DNA of 7,256 nucleotides from assembly GCA_001795115.1 (NCBI GenBank), contig MGNI01000080.1:7787-15042 (forward strand), in the 5' to 3' direction. Within the stretch, counting starts at the first letter, position 1; each line of letters opens with the position of its first letter. The DNA is from Chloroflexi bacterium RBG_16_48_8 (GTDB lineage Bacteria; Chloroflexota; Anaerolineae; Anaerolineales; E44-bin32). Under the pieces are notes generated by a model. It searched no databases. It saw nothing but the letters and a program-made list of their open reading frames with translations, and was not told where the DNA came from. The translations under genes were made by a program, and so were the position numbers. Shown here piece by piece: positions 1 through 5,092 of the stretch.

Positions 1-48
1 CTCACTGGTAAAGACATACACATCATCAGCGACTCTTTCCCTTATCAA
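1..48 (-). CDS. 5' end of a gene running off the left edge, possibly MBL-fold hydrolase
   Basis: Only the first 16 codons are inside the window; they read MIRERVADDVYVFTSE with the initiating TTG as Met. The start is supported by a perfect Shine-Dalgarno AGGAGG (minus strand of 53-58), although the 4-nt spacing to the TTG is a little short. A good sigma70-like promoter lies just upstream (78-107). The string 'VADDVYVFTSE' resembles the first beta-strand of metallo-beta-lactamase-fold hydrolases, which often begin with a phrase like 'VAxDVYVFxS'. This is a tentative family suggestion from memory of the fold, with no catalytic motif in view. The gene has the same direction as the M23 gene upstream, but the 373-bp gap and its own promoter argue for a separate transcription unit. 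Confidence 0.6.
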   Translation of the reverse strand, partial: MIRERVADDVYVFTSE

Positions 49-77
49 ATTTCCTCCTGACCATTAGGTTGGGCGTT

Positions 78-107
78 AGCATAGCACGTTGTAGATAGGC
101 GTGTCAA
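78..107 (-). promoter_or_regulatory. sigma70-type promoter for the left-edge gene
   Basis: On the minus strand a perfect -35 TTGACA (102-107) is followed after 18 bp by TATGCT (78-83) as the -10. Transcription would start near 71-72, giving a leader of about 23 nt that carries the AGGAGG at 53-58 and the TTG start at 48. This is the best-matching promoter in the window. Confidence 0.65.
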
Positions 108-110
108 GAT

Positions 111-145
111 TACTTTACATAAGTACTAACTTATACTGTAAGTAT
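111..145. promoter_or_regulatory. cluster of AAGTA/TACTT half-sites upstream of the promoter
   Basis: Four copies of the half-site AAGTA or its near complement occur in alternating orientation: TACTT at 111-115, AAGTA at 121-125, ACTTA at 129-133 and AAGTA at 140-144. They form nested perfect inverted repeats: TACTT-5-AAGTA (111-125), ATAAGT-4-ACTTAT (119-134) and ATACT-3-AGTAT (133-145). The roughly 10-bp spacing puts the half-sites on one DNA face, directly upstream of the -35 box at 102-107. This is what an activator or repressor site would look like, but no regulator is identified and AT-rich DNA makes such repeats by chance. Confidence 0.4.
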
Positions 146-160
146 TCTCATGATGCTACC

Positions 161-178
161 TTTCATTGTGAAATGAAA
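161..178. repeat. 7-bp inverted repeat TTTCATT-4-AATGAAA
   Basis: Perfect 7-bp arms (161-167 and 172-178) are separated by 4 nt. The repeat lies upstream of the left-edge promoter. There is no U-tract on either side, so it is not an intrinsic terminator. It could be an operator or a chance AT-rich palindrome. Confidence 0.3.
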
Positions 179-307
179 CCATGTACCTCATCCCACCTAA
201 CCTTCTTCGATCACAACAGCATGAAGGCAGAACATGGGATGGACTGCAAGTATGGAAGGAGAGTATTCTACGGCTCAAATGGACGAAATTAATTGAAAAG
301 CCAATAC

Positions 308-327
308 AAAAAAATAGAATTCCCATT
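308..327 (-). terminator. weak candidate terminator after the M23 gene
   Basis: About 95 bp past the M23 stop, reading on the minus strand, a short stem around the GAATTC core (313-327, six pairs with two G-U) runs directly into seven T residues (314-308). The stem is weak and overlaps the T run. It is the only T-tract with any stem in this gap. Confidence 0.25.
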
Positions 328-421
328 ATGACTTGCCTGCAAAAAGGCCACTCAGATGGGAGGAATCGGTATATGCGGAGGTTGTTTTCGTTGGATCCCT
401 TTGTGAGTTTAATTTTGCTTG

Positions 422-1519
422 TCATGGGACAGGAGGTTCTGAAAGAACGCTTTCTTCCAGTGCATCTTCGAGGGTATATCCTTTCCAACCCATGAAATGA
501 ATGATGTTTGTTCTTCCTGGATATAAGAAAAGCTGAGTTTTCATATTTACACCGAAATAGTTAATCTTGATCTCATAAGGACCACTGGGTAGATCACTGA
601 TTACGAAATTCTCTTTATATTCATCATCCATATTAATGGCTGTATGCTTGTATGTTTTCACAGTCCAAGTTTGACCATCGACTAAGCTGGTAATCTCAAC
701 CAACTGCTCCATCAGATAATGTCCATAAGAGTTGGTGACTCTACCGGCTAAAATAGCCCAACCCTCAGGGGGCACCATCCACAATTCCGGGTTTCGTGTA
801 GAGTAGTAATCGTTCTCACCCAATCGAACTTCAAAATGCAAATGAGGGCCTGTTGTGTGTCCTGTTATTCCGACAGTACCAATTTTATCGCCAACCTTGA
901 CCCTCTGACCCAGCCAGACTATCGTCTTCTCTAAATGTGCGTATAGTGTGTAAAGCTGTTTTCCTTTATGCCCAAAATCATGTCTTATTGCAATAGCCAA
1001 ACCATAGGGGTCGGTCAGATCCTCAAAACCCCGGTAGAGGCCATAGCCTACCCAAATTACTTCTCCATCACCAGCAGCCAGTACATCTGCTCCTTGATCA
1101 GCTCCTAGGTCAACGCCGGTGTGAACTGTTGTATCTGAAAAGAAAGTGTTCCCATAACGATAGGATGGATTAGGCCAATTAACCTCACCAGAAGGAATAG
1201 GTCTTGCAAAATAGTAATGATCTTCTGGTCGTAGTGCAAGAGGAGTGTTATAGGGAGGCGGTCTCCAATCTGGTCCCAAATTGGCTATTTGTGTGGGAAA
1301 CACGAAACGCACTGGGGTAGCCTGCAAATCTTCAAGAAGCTCATCGATGGGATCGGGTGTTAGTGTCATCGGCGAAGCTGCGAAATGCAATATGGGAAGC
1401 GGAGTTGTTGTGATCATTTCCTGGTGGATAGCCATTGATGCAGTGGATTGAACACAAGCGACATGGATTGCTGAAAATGCCAAGGAAAAAAGAACAAGGA
1501 GGTACTGGCTTCTTCTCAT
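422..1519 (-). CDS. exported M23 (LytM-type) zinc endopeptidase with C-terminal beta-sandwich domain
   Basis: This 365-aa protein is a probable peptidoglycan endopeptidase acting outside the membrane. The ATG at 1519 overlaps the upstream stop as ATGA and is followed at once by a signal sequence (RR, then hydrophobic residues 6-18, Cys22). I prefer it to an in-frame start 69 nt further upstream, inside the preceding gene. 'HVAC' before Cys22 is a poor lipobox because of His at -3, so lipoprotein status is open. Residues ~120-235 form the LytM domain with all expected zinc and catalytic residues: HTGVD (H133, D137), YAHL (H195) and PHLHFE (H226, H228). An active enzyme is therefore expected. 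Residues ~257-350 (AGRVTN...DLPSGPYEIKI) look like a carboxypeptidase-regulatory-like beta-sandwich. No Shine-Dalgarno precedes the ATG, so translation probably depends on coupling to the PD40 gene. Confidence 0.9.
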   Translation of the reverse strand: MRRSQYLLVLFSLAFSAIHVACVQSTASMAIHQEMITTTPLPILHFAASPMTLTPDPIDELLEDLQATPVRFVFPTQIANLGPDWRPPPYNTPLALRPEDHYYFARPIPSGEVNWPNPSYRYGNTFFSDTTVHTGVDLGADQGADVLAAGDGEVIWVGYGLYRGFEDLTDPYGLAIAIRHDFGHKGKQLYTLYAHLEKTIVWLGQRVKVGDKIGTVGITGHTTGPHLHFEVRLGENDYYSTRNPELWMVPPEGWAILAGRVTNSYGHYLMEQLVEITSLVDGQTWTVKTYKHTAINMDDEYKENFVISDLPSGPYEIKINYFGVNMKTQLFLYPGRTNIIHFMGWKGYTLEDALEESVLSEPPVP

Positions 1520-3456
1520 GGTAATCGAGTAGGAGATGGAAATGGTGTCCAAGTAGCAGTTGCTGTGGGAGTACGCCAATTGATCCACCAGGGTGTTGCG
1601 GTTGGCCAGGGTGTCCTGGTTGGGGTAGAAGTAGGTGTATGGAAAGGCGTAGGAGTGAGGATCGCCGCTGGTGGGTAAAGCTCAAGCATCGCTTCTTCCC
1701 ATGTCAGACCATCGGTCAGGGCAAACTCTGCATATCTTGTACCCGTGTAATAGGTGCGCCAATTCGATAGAGCGGGTTGACGAATAAATCCAAAGTCAGC
1801 TGCCAGGCATGTAAAATCCACATAATAGCCCTTTGGGATTGTATCAAGATAAGAACCACCATTATCATAAGCGTCTGGATCATTTCCAAATCTTGGGTTG
1901 AAATTCCATGGATATCCTCTCAAGGGTTCACCCAATGTGCCGTCTTGATAGCGGGTTCGGACGAATATCCGCCAATAAGTCTCTCCCGCGATATCCTCGC
2001 GGAAAACCTCTACCCAGCCTGCCCTAACAATCGCCTCACTAATCGCAAAAGCTCGTCCAGTGAAGAGCCAATCATTATAAGCATAACCTGGAGGCAACGG
2101 ATCATTCAAACCAACAAAGGCATAATCCAGATTTGCCAGGAAATCCCAGCCAACCTCTGAGATCACACGCTCTCGGAGTTTGATGAAAGCCTCATTAACC
2201 TTATCCGATAGGAAGGGTCGTGATGCAGAAATGCCCGGCAGATTTATCAGAGAAAAACGCCCCCCTTCAGATGGAGGTGTCTCTATAATGACCTCGTAGA
2301 TCCATTGATAGGGAGAAGCACCTCCAAGCGATAAGCCTCCTTCGAGAAGATCCTCCCCAGGGAACCAATCCACGCCGTAGACAACACCCTCAATCATAAG
2401 CCCTACAGGGGGAATCGCTCTTTGACTTGGGCTGTATCCGACCAGTGAACTTTGCTGGGCTTGTTCCTGAATAGCTGCAATCGTTTCTCCACTTGGTGAC
2501 CAAACTGGGTAGACACCTTGACCCACAATCCAAGGTTTTTTCTCAAGGTTGCTGATATCCATAACCATCAATTGGTTAATCCCATTTGATCTTGAGGAAA
2601 AGGCGAGATGATGACTGTCAGCCGCAAAGACAGGGTCCCTTTCGATGCAATTGGGAGTATTACTGATATTCTTGAATCGATCCGCGGAAGCGTCTAGATC
2701 TGCAAGATAAACCTCAAAATTTCCCTCTCGATTGGATACAAATACAATCTTCCTCCCATCAGGGCTCCATACTGGGGATAGATCTTCCGCAGGATGTGTG
2801 GTGAGCCTGATGGGCTCGCTACTCCCTTCTACAGGCATCAACCAAATATCATAGTTCCCTTCGTAGTAAGCTTCGTATGTTATCCATTGACCATCAGGAG
2901 ACCAATGAGGCCTTCCTTCATAGCCAAGGGTTGCGGTCATCCGTCGTATTTCCAAAGTCTTGATATCGAGCAGATAGATATCCCAATTCCCATCCCGATG
3001 CGATGCGAATGCAATGTGTTTTCCATTGGGGGACACTGAAGGATGACGGTCATCCCAAGCTCCATTTGTCATTTGAAATGGCGCGGGGTCACCTGGGACA
3101 TAAAACCATAGATGAGAATAACCATCATTCCGGGCCGAGAAGACTATGGTACCAAGGGGGGTGTCTCGGACTGGGACAGGACTGGGAGTCTTTCCAATTG
3201 TTGGCAGGATGATAGAGAAGGTGGGGCTTACGGTAGGGCTTGGAGGAACTTGAATGATTTGACCAACTTCTGTAAAATGAAGAGCAGGAAGGACATTCGT
3301 TGCTGTGTCAAAACCTTCATAATTGATCGCCACCCAGCTGATGACACCAACACAGACAACAGCCAAAAGAATGATCAACCATTTAGGTCGAACTTTTTCT
3401 GATCGCTTTGTTGCGGATACACGGAAGTAGAAACGATCTTCTGGTCTATCCTCCAC
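1516..3456 (-). CDS. single-pass membrane PD40 (TolB-like) beta-propeller protein with Pro/Thr-rich C-terminal tail
   Basis: This 646-aa protein has a cytoplasmic N-terminus (1-25), one membrane segment (26-44, WLIILLAVVCVGVISWVAI) and a short Pro/Ser/Thr linker (70-98). A PD40 propeller follows (~103-330), with repeated cores such as HPSVSPNGKHIAF, RPHWSPDGQWITY, SPVWSPDGRKIVF and YPVWSPSGETIAA. These are each followed by NWDIYLLD / NYDIWLMP / NFEVYLAD strands. Residues ~405-597 form a further compact domain I cannot assign. The last ~46 residues are a TPTP-type tail. The propeller should face outward and bind protein or glycan; no enzyme activity is evident. The GTG start at 3456 is supported by AGAGG (3465-3469) 8 nt upstream and a TATAAT box at 3492-3497. 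The gene overlaps the M23 gene by 4 bp (ATGA), so the two are co-expressed and probably cooperate at the cell wall. Confidence 0.88.
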   Translation of the reverse strand: MEDRPEDRFYFRVSATKRSEKVRPKWLIILLAVVCVGVISWVAINYEGFDTATNVLPALHFTEVGQIIQVPPSPTVSPTFSIILPTIGKTPSPVPVRDTPLGTIVFSARNDGYSHLWFYVPGDPAPFQMTNGAWDDRHPSVSPNGKHIAFASHRDGNWDIYLLDIKTLEIRRMTATLGYEGRPHWSPDGQWITYEAYYEGNYDIWLMPVEGSSEPIRLTTHPAEDLSPVWSPDGRKIVFVSNREGNFEVYLADLDASADRFKNISNTPNCIERDPVFAADSHHLAFSSRSNGINQLMVMDISNLEKKPWIVGQGVYPVWSPSGETIAAIQEQAQQSSLVGYSPSQRAIPPVGLMIEGVVYGVDWFPGEDLLEGGLSLGGASPYQWIYEVIIETPPSEGGRFSLINLPGISASRPFLSDKVNEAFIKLRERVISEVGWDFLANLDYAFVGLNDPLPPGYAYNDWLFTGRAFAISEAIVRAGWVEVFREDIAGETYWRIFVRTRYQDGTLGEPLRGYPWNFNPRFGNDPDAYDNGGSYLDTIPKGYYVDFTCLAADFGFIRQPALSNWRTYYTGTRYAEFALTDGLTWEEAMLELYPPAAILTPTPFHTPTSTPTRTPWPTATPWWINWRTPTATATWTPFPSPTRLP

Positions 3457-3471
3457 CTTATCTACCTCTAC

Positions 3472-3484
3472 AATATTGAATATT
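3472..3484. promoter_or_regulatory. 13-bp palindrome in the PD40 gene leader
   Basis: AATATT-G-AATATT is an odd palindrome with perfect 6-bp arms. It lies between the TATAAT box and the Shine-Dalgarno sequence, over the predicted transcription start. That position would suit a repressor site, but its pure A/T content makes chance occurrence easy. Confidence 0.25.
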
Positions 3485-3491
3485 CGACGGC

Positions 3492-3497
3492 ATTATA
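3492..3497 (-). promoter_or_regulatory. TATAAT -10 box for the PD40-M23 operon
   Basis: A perfect TATAAT on the minus strand lies 36 bp before the GTG start and would give a ~28-nt leader. No convincing -35 box is present at 16-18 bp upstream, so the promoter may need an activator or may be weak. The rest of the 207-bp gap (3457-3663) shows no gene and no clear terminator for the ImmA-like gene that precedes it. Confidence 0.5.
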
Positions 3498-3663
3498 CTG
3501 TCGGATCTATTTTTATGCTGGTATATGCAAGTATGATGCCAGAATGTTAAACGTAGTAACGGAAGACAGAGAGATGAAGAGAGTTCTAAGGGAATCGATT
3601 TGAAGGGAGGTTTGGAAAGGGATTATTTATAACGGAGTTCTTCTTTCAACCTCTACAGTGCAC

Positions 3664-4161
3664 CTATAAGATCACATCATTCAAGCGTTTCTCAGCTATT
3701 TCCTTAGGGATACCAAATTCTTTTGCGAAACGGACGGGGTCACTACCATTCTCTTGAAATACCTCTACCATTGGTTCAGGAGCAAGCAGATGCCTGGCAA
3801 AATATTCTGCCGATTCCTGCAACCAATCCATCAATATGTCGCCCAATCCAAGCACCTGACCATGCTTACTTGTGATCATGGCACTTAAGATTTCTCTGGC
3901 AAGGGCGAAACGCCTTTGGACTGGTGTAAGATTAACTCGAACAAAAATACTACCACGTCGACTCGGCGGTCGGGCAAATGTTGCATCCCACAAATTGGAA
4001 TACATATCCACGACGCCAAAATCAAGCCCAAATATGTCTGGAGGATGTTGAAGCATCTCCTCCACCTCAATGGGTGGGGACGCTGCGCCCATGTATTCAA
4101 TCAATCCTTGGGCCAGGTTCCTGAGGAACCACTCGCGTTCTTCTCGGGTAATTGTAATCAT
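3664..4161 (-). CDS. ImmA/IrrE-like (COG2856-type) protein with a degenerate zinc-protease motif
   Basis: This 165-aa protein has the layout of an ImmA/IrrE metallopeptidase domain: a helical N-terminus (1-40), the 'RGSIFVRVN' strand (69-77), and the helix that normally carries FxxAHELGH. Then come the 'ESAEYFARHLLAP' helix (116-128, family pattern ExEANxFAxxLLMP) and 'FGIPKEIAEKRL' (149-160, family pattern of lA.fgVS...a..RL). The active-site helix reads FALAREILSA (85-94). Both zinc-binding His are replaced (R89, S93), only Glu90 of HExxH remains, and the usual third-ligand Glu aligns with Ser117. I infer a catalytically dead, binding-only domain. The ATG at 4161 overlaps the stop of the small upstream gene (ATGA), with AGGTGG almost touching the start, so translation is coupled. 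Family assignment by eye is moderately sure; function is unknown. Confidence 0.7.
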   Translation of the reverse strand: MITITREEREWFLRNLAQGLIEYMGAASPPIEVEEMLQHPPDIFGLDFGVVDMYSNLWDATFARPPSRRGSIFVRVNLTPVQRRFALAREILSAMITSKHGQVLGLGDILMDWLQESAEYFARHLLAPEPMVEVFQENGSDPVRFAKEFGIPKEIAEKRLNDVIL

Positions 4162-4448
4162 GCCACCTGCTCTTTACCAACATGTGTTTCTTCGATGAAC
4201 AGCCCCTCAGCAGGAGAAGGCAGATCTATGGTTGCTGTAACCGGTTCAGTGGACTTCACTAATCGATAAGCCAAGATGGCAAATTCCACCCAAGTATCCG
4301 CTGTCAAATTGACCAGTTTCTCACGTAGATCGTGAGTGAAATCCAAATCACTCAAAACCTCTGCGATGATGCCTGATGAGAATTTTTGTACAATTGCGGG
4401 GTCAATAATGGAACGTGCAACGAGTTGGTTTAGCGCTTGCATTGACAT
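4158..4448 (-). CDS. small helical protein resembling the NHLP/Os1348-type leader-peptide clan
   Basis: This 96-aa protein starts at the ATG at 4448, chosen because GGAGG (4455-4459) sits 6 nt upstream; an in-frame TTG 15 nt earlier would contain that ribosome site. Residues 5-57 (ALNQLVARSIIDPAIVQKF ... LREKLVNLTADTWVEFA) follow the pattern 'ln.li.rA..Dp.f...l...p..al...fdLt.ee...l..i.a.t.eeFa'. This resembles nitrile-hydratase-like leader peptides and the Os1348 family of Chloroflexota. The C-terminal ~35 residues are acidic and Pro/Glu/Thr-containing, with no Gly-Gly cleavage site and no Cys-, Ser- or Thr-rich core, so it is not an obvious RiPP precursor. No RiPP-modifying enzyme lies in the window. 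It is coupled (ATGA) to the ImmA-like gene, which is probably its partner. Resemblance is by eye; it may simply be a small regulatory helical protein. Confidence 0.6.
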   Translation of the reverse strand: MSMQALNQLVARSIIDPAIVQKFSSGIIAEVLSDLDFTHDLREKLVNLTADTWVEFAILAYRLVKSTEPVTATIDLPSPAEGLFIEETHVGKEQVA

Positions 4449-4454
4449 GGGTAT

Positions 4455-4459
4455 CCTCC
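4455..4459 (-). promoter_or_regulatory. ribosome binding site deciding the start of the small gene
   Basis: GGAGG on the minus strand lies 6 nt before the ATG at 4448. It rules out the upstream in-frame TTG at 4463, whose coding sequence would cover the site. Confidence 0.75.
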
Positions 4460-4477
4460 ACAAGATTTTTCAAAATT

Positions 4478-4513
4478 AAAAAAAGGACAGAAGGTCATTC
4501 GGACCCGCTGCCC
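4478..4513 (-). terminator. strong intrinsic terminator or attenuator in the leader of the small gene pair
   Basis: On the minus strand GGGCAG (4513-4508) pairs with CTGTCC (4490-4485, one G-U), and GGGTC (4506-4502) pairs with GACCT (4496-4492, one G-U). A single C/U mismatch separates the two stem parts and the loop is CGAAT. Seven T residues (4484-4478) follow immediately. It works only in the minus direction, because the plus strand has no T-tract after the hairpin. Its T-tract ends 30 nt before the ATG at 4448, which leaves little room for a promoter in between. Transcription of the downstream genes most likely has to pass through it, as in an attenuator. Alternatives are a terminator for an upstream small RNA, or a weak TTTAAT -10 at 4475-4480 with a poor -35. 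Confidence 0.8.
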
Positions 4514-4587
4514 CAAATCTTTCAAATTGATTTTTTAGTTGTCGATTCTATTAACCGGTCGACAAACCACCATCTCTAGGGGAGCGG
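4505..4587 (-). promoter_or_regulatory. candidate antiterminator pairing
   Basis: CCGCT-CCCC (4587-4579), inside the leader ORF, can pair with GGGG-C-AGCGG (4514-4505). This gives nine base pairs, eight of them G-C, with one bulged C (4510). The second segment contains the whole outer 5' arm of the terminator (4513-4508) and part of the inner one, so the two structures exclude each other. The intervening loop contains the 7-bp inverted repeat 4539-4565, which could stack and bring the two segments together. This is seen in the sequence; the regulatory role is inferred. Confidence 0.5.
4539..4565. repeat. inverted repeat TTGTCGA-13-TCGACAA
   Basis: Perfect 7-bp arms (4539-4545 and 4559-4565) have centres 20 bp apart, near two helical turns. 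The repeat could be a dimer-binding operator on DNA, or, in the leader RNA, a hairpin inside the antiterminator loop. It is not a terminator because no U-tract follows it on either strand. Confidence 0.5.
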
Positions 4588-4592
4588 CCCAT
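4551..4592 (-). CDS. 13-codon candidate leader peptide
   Basis: The ATG at 4592 follows a perfect AGGAGG (4598-4603) at an ideal 5-nt spacing and is read as MGRSPRDGGLSTG, then TAA. The peptide has no hydrophobic signal and no run of one amino acid that would mark a classical biosynthetic attenuator; Gly (4 of 13) and Arg are over-represented. Its first codons contain the antiterminator segment 4587-4579, so a ribosome starting here would cover that segment and favour the terminator at 4478-4513. An overlapping 15-codon ORF in another frame (MSGNTNTGGCYGPLP, 4576-4623) has a poorly spaced ribosome site and is less likely. Confidence 0.5.
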   Translation of the reverse strand: MGRSPRDGGLSTG

Positions 4593-4651
4593 AGCAACCT
4601 CCTGTATTTGTATTTCCACTCATGAATAGAATACCCCTATCTCCTCAACTC

Positions 4652-4679
4652 ATTCTAAACGTAAAGAGATAGATATCCA
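4652..4679 (-). promoter_or_regulatory. weak candidate promoter for the leader and small gene pair
   Basis: TAGAAT (4652-4657) as -10 is preceded at 16 bp by TGGATA (4674-4679) as -35, on the minus strand. Transcription from it would start near 4645 and include the leader ORF and attenuator, giving a leader of about 200 nt. The match is moderate. Confidence 0.3.
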
Positions 4680-4735
4680 TTAGCCTTATAGTACCCTGTC
4701 ATTAAGAAGGATCATCGTGACCTCTGAAATTGATA

Positions 4736-4763
4736 GATGACACCTAGGTTTAAATATGTCATC
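4736..4763. repeat. inverted repeat GATGACA-14-TGTCATC
   Basis: Perfect 7-bp arms (4736-4742, 4757-4763) have centres 21 bp apart, two helical turns. The spacer holds two further palindromes, CCTAGG and TTTAAA. Next to it is TCGTT-T-AACGA (4762-4772). It is upstream of the TAGAAT box and downstream of the TTGACA at 4842-4847, so it could be an operator for the small gene pair. No regulator is identified, though the neighbouring BTAD protein is an obvious candidate. Confidence 0.4.
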
Positions 4764-4818
4764 GTTTAACGACAAATTGGGTACGTTCATTGAAATACTA
4801 TCTTTTCCACTCAACCCT

Positions 4819-4847
4819 ATTTTCATACAATAGATTACAATTGTCAA
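4819..4847 (-). promoter_or_regulatory. candidate upstream promoter
   Basis: A perfect TTGACA (4842-4847) is followed after 17 bp by GAAAAT (4819-4824), a 4/6 match to the -10 consensus, on the minus strand. The transcript would carry about 365 nt of leader before the ATG at 4448. Confidence 0.35.
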
Positions 4848-5064
4848 AGATGCGGGGAACGTTCAGGTGAGGGGTAACTGCTACCAGATGAGGAGATGTG
4901 GGGTTATTTTGCCCTCTTTCTTAGTGGAATATACACCAAGATGCATTTCGGGGAATGTTACGTTATGTACCACCTGGGTGAGTATTGTGGTGATGTCGGG
5001 CGTCGCTGCTGCCCTCAAACCCCCTCACACCATTCATCATGGTCTTTATTATGATCAGCCTTAT

Positions 5065-5092
5065 GGAGATTGAATCCTCTATCTCAATCTCC
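5065..5092 (-). terminator. 9-bp hairpin after the BTAD gene, possible terminator
   Basis: GGAGATTGA (5065-5073) and TCAATCTCC (5084-5092) are perfect 9-bp arms with a 10-nt loop, about 90 bp past the BTAD stop. No U-tract follows on the minus strand (ATAAGG follows). It could be an RNA-stabilising stem, a Rho-assisted end or an operator rather than a true intrinsic terminator. Confidence 0.35.

Larger units (their letters stand above)
49..421. other. intergenic region, no supported gene
   Basis: This gap between the M23 gene stop and the TTG start of the left-edge gene holds the promoter and half-site cluster at 78-145, a 7-bp inverted repeat at 161-178 and a weak terminator candidate at 308-327. 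Several open frames cross it on both strands. None has a Shine-Dalgarno sequence or a recognisable protein sequence, so I call no gene here. Confidence 0.6.

Noticed and set aside
181..495. Plus-strand 104-codon ORF and overlapping minus-strand 110-codon ORF (156-488)
   Set aside because: Both lie opposite or across the M23 3' end, lack ribosome sites and show no protein-like pattern.
1520..1588. Longer N-terminus for the M23 protein (start at 1588)
   Set aside because: It would put 23 polar residues before the signal peptide and overlap the PD40 gene by 73 bp. The ATGA overlap at 1519 is a better start.
1516..1680. Pro/Thr-codon repeats at the PD40 3' end as a tandem DNA repeat or CRISPR-like array
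   Set aside because: The repetition is a coding effect of the TP-rich tail. Units are irregular and there are no spacers.
4449..4463. TTG start at 4463 for the small NHLP-like protein
   Set aside because: The extra five codons contain the GGAGG ribosome site for the ATG at 4448.
4558..4603. Insertion-sequence end or remnant
   Set aside because: The inverted repeats are short, there is no transposase fragment nearby and no target-site duplication was found.
4686..4826. Minus-strand 46-codon ORF beginning MKIGLSGKDS
   Set aside because: No ribosome site precedes the ATG, and the start falls within the candidate promoter at 4819-4847. No family resemblance.
4551..4850. Known riboswitch classes (preQ1, fluoride and similar)
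   Set aside because: I compared the leader with the consensus cores I remember and found no match. The structure is better explained as leader ORF plus attenuator. A covariance-model search would be decisive.
4867..5073. Plus-strand 68-codon ORF starting at GTG
   Set aside because: It has no usable Shine-Dalgarno sequence and opposes all other genes. Its composition is unlike the neighbours (Cys-rich, His/Tyr patches) and the protein is not recognisable. It is probably chance.
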